64,000 bases of DNA from Climacium dendroides (Eukaryota; Streptophyta; Bryopsida; Hypnales; Climaciaceae), in contig OX467083.1 of the NCBI GenBank assembly GCA_950106755.1, positions 38,950,555 to 39,014,554 on the forward strand. The letters are read 5' to 3'. Position 1 is the stretch's first letter, and each line of letters opens with the position of its first letter. The notes below the pieces were generated by a model, which was given only the letters and a program-made list of their open reading frames with translations, searched no databases and was not told where the DNA came from. A program made the translations under genes and the position numbers. Shown here in pieces: positions 57,588 to 64,000 of this stretch.

Positions 57588-58401
57588 ATCTTTTCTATAA
57601 ACGTCAATTCTGTACTATGGACACACTGTAATGTATAGCGATTAATTATGGCGCGCTCTAAAACGGTGACATTCAAGTGCATAAAGCCCTTCCAACTAGG
57701 ACTCGTATAGAGGTAAGTTGCCAAAAAAGCCTCTGCATAAAAGAATGCATTCAAATGCAAATGCCGTGATTTTCCACCAATACAAGGGAATTAATTGACA
57801 TTTGTAGTAATGTCCTAAGAAACGCGTCGTCCATAACATGGAAGCTAGCTATGCAGAGCAATGCACAGTAGCAGAACTTACCGACATTTGGATACCCGGG
57901 CCAATGGTGGTCACTGAGCTCAGCTTGTGACCCTGATCAAGACAAGTGTTATATCCAAGCTTATCGACCAAAACGACACTGTGGGCAATAGTGTCGTAAT
58001 TGACGAATGCTGCAAGCAACAAGGCCGAAGAGAAGTTCATCAGAACCTCTAATAAGATCAGCTACACATATTCTTAATTAACTTTATCGCCCACAACCAA
58101 GTCCTCGACCAAGTCAAATCGATATCACAAGACCTGCAGGGGCTGCGCGCACTACTTAACAATGCTAGCTAGCTAGCTTTGACATGAATTGAGAGCAAGT
58201 CGATTGATACTGTAACTCACCGAGCGTGTCGCCAATCTTGATTCTGTAGTTAGACAACCACTTGTTGTAGTCGACGTTGGCCGTGTTGGTTCATCCAACG
58301 CCCTCCCCTCCCAAAATGAATGTGGTGCCGCAGTCTGCCTCGTGCGCTAGCAAGCACACCAGGAAAACTGCCCACCACCCTGCTGCTGAGAAGCGCTTCA
58401 T

Positions 58402-58660
58402 GTGGATGGATTGCGGGCTGCACTGCCCCTTCACAGGCTCCAGCCGGAGCTAGCTCGGATTGAAAATTGCTTGTGTGAGTTCACGATCGATATATGACCC
58501 AGCGGCAGCAAACCACAGAGTGCGAGAACTGGCTAGCTGGGCAAGAGAATTGAAGGTGAAAACTGGAGGAGCTAGCCAGATCGAATACAGCGCTTGCGCA
58601 TGTATATACTGCAAGTACACAACAATTAAGCAGCTGCGCTCGTAGCTCGAGAGACTCTAC
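58402..58660 (-). promoter_or_regulatory. Putative promoter of the phytocyanin gene
   Basis: On the minus strand a GTATATAC TATA-like element lies at 58602-58609, about 200 bp upstream of the start codon, in otherwise GC-balanced sequence with repeated AGCTAGC words. The placement is compatible with a core promoter plus a 5' UTR; there is no direct evidence of use. Confidence 0.4.
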
Positions 58661-58944
58661 CCTTGTAAGTTAGCATCGGCGCTCTGAGAGGCGGTAGCAT
58701 CGGCACCTTTCATGCTTTTACTTTCTTTATTTTTTAAAGTGCCTCGGTTATCGCTTCTCGAGTCAAGGTCCCCTGCAAACTCCCGCACAATAAACTTCTG
58801 GCAGCAGCTGCAAAAACTCTTCCCCGTTGAAGTCCACAATGCAAGTGGCCCTACTGATAACTTAAATTGGTCCCGCCTGCACACAACCACTGATTCTTGG
58901 ATGTCAACATGGGATTTGCAGGACGCTAAATCTTCGTGGTACTG

Positions 58945-59165
58945 TACCCGCAGGGTGAGACCGCAAGTTCTCCAGGGTCAAAGTAAAATCTTGCCCCTAT
59001 TTTGTGCCGTGTTTAGGGTATATTCTTCACCTTCCTTAGTTATTTGGGGTTGTTGATTGCAGTGGATATGAATTCAAAATTTGCAATTTTTTCATGTGTG
59101 AAAAATAAAAAATTCTTATATTTTACCTAGGGATAAATTTTTTACATTTTCACTCTAATAGTCCC
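58945..59165. mobile_element. Diverged relative of the 15291 MITE
   Basis: It shares AATCTTGCCCCTATTTTGTG, GGGGTTGTTGATTGCAGTGG, ATATGAATTCAAAATTTGCA and TTTTTTCATGTGTG with the other relatives in the same order. The GTCCCACTT end corresponds to the AGTGGGAC end near 48752. Termini are eroded. Confidence 0.55.
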
Positions 59166-59308
59166 ACTTCGTGCAATGGTGTAATGTCCTACACTCCTAC
59201 ATAGGATTCAGCCATTGATGCAGCCATTCGACGATATAAAGTTGCCATTTTATTTCTTGGAGATAGGAAGAAACTTTGTTGCAAGGTAGAAGGTTCTATA
59301 AGCACATA

Positions 59309-59430
59309 GGCTCTAAAATCGCCCACATCTTTGAATTTACACTATTTTTACATGTTTCTTCTTCATAGCATGATAACCTTCAACAATATACCAAAAATGT
59401 ACATTTTAGGAGGTGGGCGATTTTAGAGCC
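59309..59430. mobile_element. Small MITE with GGCTCTAAAATCGCCCAC ends
   Basis: The left end GGCTCTAAAATCGCCCAC and right end GTGGGCGATTTTAGAGCC are perfect 18 bp inverted repeats. They are flanked by ATA on both sides (a 3 bp direct repeat). The 122 bp sequence is non-coding. Confidence 0.75.
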
Positions 59431-59433
59431 ATA

Positions 59434-60300
59434 TGCATTTTAACTTCAAAATTTCATAAGTAATTCCATAAAGCTCCAAAACAATATGAAACGACCTAGG
59501 TTAGTTGCCAATTCCACTTGTCTTTGAAGGAAAATTTATTGAAAAATAGTTCAAGAAGCTTCACTTTCCTAAAATTCAGTTTAAGCTCTTAAATGTGCAA
59601 TTTATGGGCCTCCTACCTTAATCCCTCAAGGACCAAGAGGACATAATGTGTCCTTTTCAAATTTTCAATGGCAAATTCTCAATAGGGCTATGAAACAAAT
59701 CTCATTATTTTGTAATAAAACTAGGTTCTTGTAGAGTAACAAGTTGACATATTTGCTTCATTTTTTTTTTTTTAAATTTCAATGTGAAAAGTATTTAAAA
59801 TTTTATTTAGGAAATGTAGTCTAATAGAGAAAGGAAGCAAATACAATGTTTTTTCAATGAAAGGAATTGTTGGGATGGAAAAAAAAAAATCTCAGACATT
59901 TTTAGTCTTTACTTTGCACAAACAAATTGGTTCTAGAATTTTTTTTCTTCAAATTTAAAAAAACAAAACATGACAACTTATAGTTTTAAATTTTTTAGAT
60001 TGAATGACTTGTATTTTGTTATAATCTAAAATTCTAGTTGTCAATATTTTCCATGATTAATTCCATGCATACTAAATAAAATAGTCTAAATTATTTTTAT
60101 AAAATTAAAATTAAAATTTTCAAGCACATCCATATGCAATAAAATACCAAATTAGGACAATTCATTAAAAGCTTCCATTGTCAAAAAGTTGTTGGGCATT
60201 GAGAGTTAAGCCAACATTTGGTATGTTTTTTTTGCGAAATTTAGTTAGGCCCAAATCTTACCTAGCCTTAGTTTAGTGTAGGTGAATAGTACACGTACAG
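59434..60300. other. Unassigned AT-rich sequence
   Basis: The first 200 bp resemble 19090-19270 (a dispersed repeat). The rest is AT-rich with oligo-A/T runs and no recognisable features. Confidence 0.5.
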
Positions 60301-60303
60301 ACA

Positions 60304-60610
60304 ATTTCTTTTAAATGGCGCTATTCCACTACTTTGGCAATTTTTATGGTTCATTGAGCAATTTGAAATGTACAAATGTCCTAAATGTATGGAATGTATA
60401 CTAATCCTAGATTTTTGAAACTTGCAAGTGTCCTAGATGTTATTTTTATAGTTTGGAGTACATAGTCTAAAATCTATATTAGTCCTAGATTTTTGAAATC
60501 TATATACGTCCAAGATCTCTAAAATCTATACCTATCTTAGATGACACTTTCATAGTTTAGACTGGATAGTCTGAAAATGGCACATGGAATACTGCCATTT
60601 TAAAGAAATT
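60304..60610. mobile_element. MITE, GAATTTCATTAAAATGGC family, copy 3
   Basis: The left end AATTTCTTTTAAATGGCGCT and right end GCCATTTTAAAGAAATT are inverted repeats with few mismatches. The interior contains repeated CCTAGATTTTTGAAA phrases, as in copy 1. It is about 307 bp and non-coding. Confidence 0.65.
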
Positions 60611-60639
60611 CTCCATATGGAAAAATAACACTAACTAGT

Positions 60640-60830
60640 GTACTCTATGTTGTTGCCACAATCAAAATAAAAGTAAAAATAATTCAAAACCCATAACTTC
60701 TACATTGTAGGTCCAAACACCACAAAACAAAGCTCATGCACCCCTCTTTGCAAAGGAATTTCCAACATTATCAAGATCATGACCAAGGAACACATGGTTC
60801 TAGGGATCTCTATGTAACAAATATAACAAA
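60640..60830. repeat. Single diverged unit of the 150 bp repeat
   Basis: GTTGCCACAATCAAAATAAA, CCATAACTTCTACATTG, CCACAAAACAAAGCTCATGC and ACCCCTC occur in the order seen in the tandem array at 16665-17150. Confidence 0.65.
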
Positions 60831-60844
60831 ACAAACAACCTAAC

Positions 60845-61731
60845 TTAACCCCTAAAAAAGAACTAAGTTCCCTTTTTGCCCCAAAAGCAGTCAAAATTGT
60901 CATTTCTATTGTAAAGAGTAAAAAATGTGAAAATTATTTCTTTTGCACATCTAATTGTAGGGTATTACACCTAACTAGTATGGGAATGTGTGGAATAAAT
61001 TTCAAGAATTTTGACTACATATATTGCAAAATATTTGCATTTAAAGTAAAAAAACAAATTTTTTGGCACATTGTAGGACTAGATTATTTGACTTCAAACC
61101 TTCAGAACTTTTATTTTTTGTGCTACTAAGTTTTCAGTTTTAAATCTTTATGGAGGGAAATTGAATAGAGATTTTAGGAAAAAAAATTAAAATTTCAAAA
61201 AAAACTTAATTTTCATTCTTAAAAAAATATTAAATAGAAGTAAGTACTAGATAGAAGAAAAAATCTAAATTATTAATATCTCTAAGATGGAATTAAAATG
61301 TACTAATCCCAATGGTGAGATTGTTCTAGCAAGTAAATCTAATGATATGAAACTATTTTTTTCAAATTGTAAAAAATTGCATTTAGAAATGAATCCTACA
61401 AGTTATTTTTTCAAGAAGATGCTTAGATTGCCCAAAAAACAAGATTGTCCATAACTTTCACATCATTTATCCAAATGAAATGAACCAAAGCTTTGCATGT
61501 AGAAAAAAAATTAAAAATTAAAAAATTAAAAATCTTTGGAATTATTTTTTATTGCCAAATCTCCAATACTTTGAGCTTATTCGGGCATAACTTTTGTTCT
61601 TGGGCACCATTTGAAATATATATATATTCCTACAAAGATAATCAATTTTTCTATCTTCAAAAAAAGTTTCAAAAAATCATGACAAAAATCCCATTTTTCC
61701 CCCAAGGAGATCATGGTCATATAGGGGTTAA
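60845..61731 (-). mobile_element. TTAA-bounded element, copy E
   Basis: The ends are TTAACCCCTAAAAAAG and GGTCATATAGGGGTTAA, with TTAA on both sides. The interior matches the diverged relative at 30150-31270 in reverse order. It is the most diverged of the bounded copies and is non-coding. Confidence 0.6.
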
Positions 61732-64000
61732 GGTATAGACTGATACTACCAACCATAAAGTCAATTTTGTTAAGTGCTATAGGACTAAGGAGGCATAAAG
61801 TCAATTTTTTTAAGTGCTATAGATGTTCTCCAAAGAAGATTTTCGGAATTCCCTATTGGCATTGTATTGAAACATCCTTTTTTAAGATGAGTTGTTTTAA
61901 CAAAATATAGAAAATGTGGCTATTGCAAGGAAAGGTGAGACAAGGAATTTTATTAGGGGAAAATTTGTGCATTTTTTAGCTTTTTTGTAGATGTTGCTAC
62001 CTCTAATTTATGAAATCCAATATTCTAGAATGGAGATTTATTCCTCTAAAATCTAATTTTAATGTAGATTTCAATGTGCATAATCAATACAATCCATAGA
62101 TTTTAGAGGTTCAAATTTAACTAATGTGTAGATTTTGAATTTCCAATCTCATTGATTTGTACATTTTAGAATTTTAAATCTAAACCCTTTTTTAGGTTTC
62201 AAGAGTTCAAAATGTTAGTAATATGTAGATTTTATTTGTTTAAATATTTTATAATTTCATATATTATAAAATTTCTTAGATTTTTAAAATACGAAAACTC
62301 TAAAAATATTAGATTTTTGTGAAAAGAATTCATTGCCTTGGAGGTTGATAACTTATAAGTCTTATGTGTCCTTGACAATCAATATAGGACAATTGCATCT
62401 TATAAATTCTACCAAATATTAGGTGGAAACAACTTTGAAATGAGGTTTGTCAATGTGCTATAAAGTCTACCAATTTAGATTGCACAATGGGGATTTGAGG
62501 AGAATTTATGAAAATCCCTACAAAGAAAACTCATGATTTCTTTTTGTATAGGAATTCTATGAAGATCCCCTCAACAATGACATTTGAACATTGGAAAACA
62601 AAGGAAGTGACAAAACTAGCAAGGATAAACTACATAATCTCCAAACTAGTCATAGGAAATTCCAAATACATCTATTGTATTCTATTGACTTTACATTTGG
62701 AAATTTTTATATGAAAATTTTAAGATGACTCCTATTCATTGCACTTTGCATGTGAAGCTTTATTTCCTATCATTTTGTTGCAAAAGTTACAAGTGTTTTG
62801 TTTACTTTTCAATGACAAAGTGAACAATTAAAAATATATATTCAAAAAATAGATAAATTAATTTTATTTGGCTATATAGATTGATATTTACACAAAAGCA
62901 TTTGAATCATTTTATTTTGACTAATGAGATGAAAGTTATGAAGAGTTTTACTTTGTGGGCAATGAAAGTAAGGTAAACATCTCAAATCAATTTTTAAACT
63001 AAATTGATCTTGAATATTTTCAAATAAAAACTATTCAAATATACAATATACAAAGTCTTCAGCAATTTCGATTTTTTAGTCATCAAGTATCAACTCCTAT
63101 TTTATAATTTTTTGAAGATGAATATGAATTTTTGTTAGTCATATGTTTCAATGTATTTTCAATCCTTTTTCCAATATTTTGATTGAACATATAGGTTACA
63201 AGGCACATTTTTTTTCTTCTAATTTTTTGAAAGACAACTTTGCTTTGGGGAAGGCCTATAAAAATTAGTAGCTAGATTTGAAGTTTACGCACATTAATCT
63301 TGCAATTGGAGGAGGTATTAGATGTTTTTTTAATTCACTTTGTAATCAAATGAAAATTGCACAAAACAAAGCATGCAACACAAACTCAAATTATTGAAGC
63401 CAAATCAAATTTCAAGTATCTATATAAAGTCTTCAAATAATCATCTAAAATATTAGATGAATAAATCTAAGTTTCTTAGATGGTTAGATTTTATACATAC
63501 TATTGTAAATATCCATAGTTTCATACCAATGCATATGATAAAGGCTTGATGTAAGCCACTATATTGGCTCACAATTTAGAATCAGAAAAATTAAGGCATT
63601 TTGTGTGAAATAGTGAGTTGAGAATGATTCGTAGGAAGAATTAATTCATAACCATGAAATAGTTAGTTTGGCAATAGAAAGTAATGGAAATTTTAGGACA
63701 ATGGTGTGAAATTTAGGAAATTCAATTATGTGATAATCATGGGAAAAATTTAGGAAAAATTTAATATTTTGAAATAGAAATAATACTAAGTAAAAAAAGG
63801 CAACTAAGTAAATTAGGCAAATGATTAATTGGTAGAAATTGAAAAAAAGGGATACAAGTGGGAATTTGCATTAGAAGTGAACTGAAAACTTGAAAATACA
63901 AATACCAAAAAATGCAAAGCTAATTAGCAGGGTTAGAATGAAGACTATGATACTAATATAGTAGTAGACATTGTAAAGTAGGGGAAAAACAACAAATTAG
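61732..64000. other. Unassigned AT-rich sequence
   Basis: A 29 bp direct duplication (CATAAAGTCAATTTTKTTAA continuing GTGCTATAG) occurs at about 61756-61823. A fragment at about 62905-63080 resembles the middle of the TTAA family (CATTTTATTTTGACTAATGA, GAAAGTTATGAAGAGTTTTA). No gene was seen. Confidence 0.5.

Larger units (their letters stand above)
56205..58401 (-). pseudogene. Phytocyanin (uclacyanin-like blue copper protein), in-frame TGA in exon 1
   Basis: This encodes a secreted, probably GPI-anchored plant blue copper protein of 183 codons. Exons are 58221-58401, 57882-58009 and 56205-56447, with GT-AG introns and phases that agree. Exon 1 gives a signal peptide (MKRFSAAGWWAVFLVCLLA) and DYNKWLSNYRIKIGDTL. 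Exon 2 gives FVNYDTIAHSVVLVDK with the first copper His, plus GYNTC (disulfide Cys). Exon 3 gives YVICDMPGHCVQGMK with the copper Cys and His, the second disulfide Cys and an axial Met, as in uclacyanins. The end of exon 3 is a hydrophobic tail (SWTSQLLIVLVATVTLVVAS) fitting a GPI signal. In exon 1 the codon where phytocyanins have Trp (GVGWT...) is TGA at about 58290. Everything else is intact, so it is either a young pseudogene, a null allele or a base error. Intron 2 contains a TTAA element and a MITE. Confidence 0.85.

Noticed and set aside
1..64000. CRISPR array
   Set aside because: No regularly spaced identical direct repeats with unique spacers were seen; all tandem repeats here are satellite or subterminal arrays in a plant nuclear context.

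Overview
This is an AT-rich, transposon-dominated stretch of a plant nuclear genome. Two recognisable host genes indicate a land plant. One is a PLAC8-family gene and the other a phytocyanin (blue copper protein) gene; both are on the minus strand and both have GT-AG introns. Only two host genes in 64 kb suggests a large, repeat-rich genome. A seedless plant or gymnosperm is possible, but I cannot fix the lineage from the sequence.

Layout. Bases 1-1830 are unassigned. From 1.8 to 14.3 kb is a cluster of CACTA (En/Spm) elements. It contains a 4.1 kb non-autonomous element (1831-5941) with CACTACAA ends and arrays of ATATGACT...GTCATAT subterminal repeats, itself carrying a 1758 bp insertion. 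It also contains the decayed transposase of a relative (TNP2/DUF4218 at 5.95-7.1 kb, DUF4216 at 11.96-12.9 kb) and a second 3' terminus ending at 14289. From 14.3 to 34 kb are MITEs, tandem repeats and dispersed repeats. The main ones are a Mutator-like MITE with a perfect 10 bp target duplication, a 150 bp tandem repeat, and a dimeric satellite of about 170 bp monomers near 32 kb. There are also several copies of a family bounded by TTAA with CCCCTAAAGG termini, which looks piggyBac-like. The stretch from 34 to 38.9 kb is visibly less AT-rich but holds nothing I can name. The intact PLAC8 gene spans 38982-40381.

The most striking structure is 40989-46828. It is a giant inverted repeat with arms of about 2.69 kb, collinear without a gap except for one 5 bp indel near the outer end, around a 463 bp unique centre. 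The left arm plus the centre encodes a Crypton-type (DUF3504-like) eukaryotic tyrosine recombinase with a visible R...R...H...Y catalytic set, a spliceosomal-type intron and a frameshift. The right arm is an inverted copy that lacks the C-terminal catalytic part. Each outer end carries a 60 bp GC-rich imperfect hairpin. Differences between the arms are confined to roughly the outer 0.7 kb.

From 46.8 to 56 kb are short unassigned reading frames and more repeats. The phytocyanin gene at 56205-58401 has three exons with all copper ligands in place, but an in-frame TGA sits where tryptophan is expected in exon 1. Its second intron hosts a TTAA element and a MITE side by side. From 58.7 to 64 kb are further MITE and TTAA-family copies in unassigned AT-rich DNA. 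No rRNA, canonical tRNA or CRISPR array was seen.
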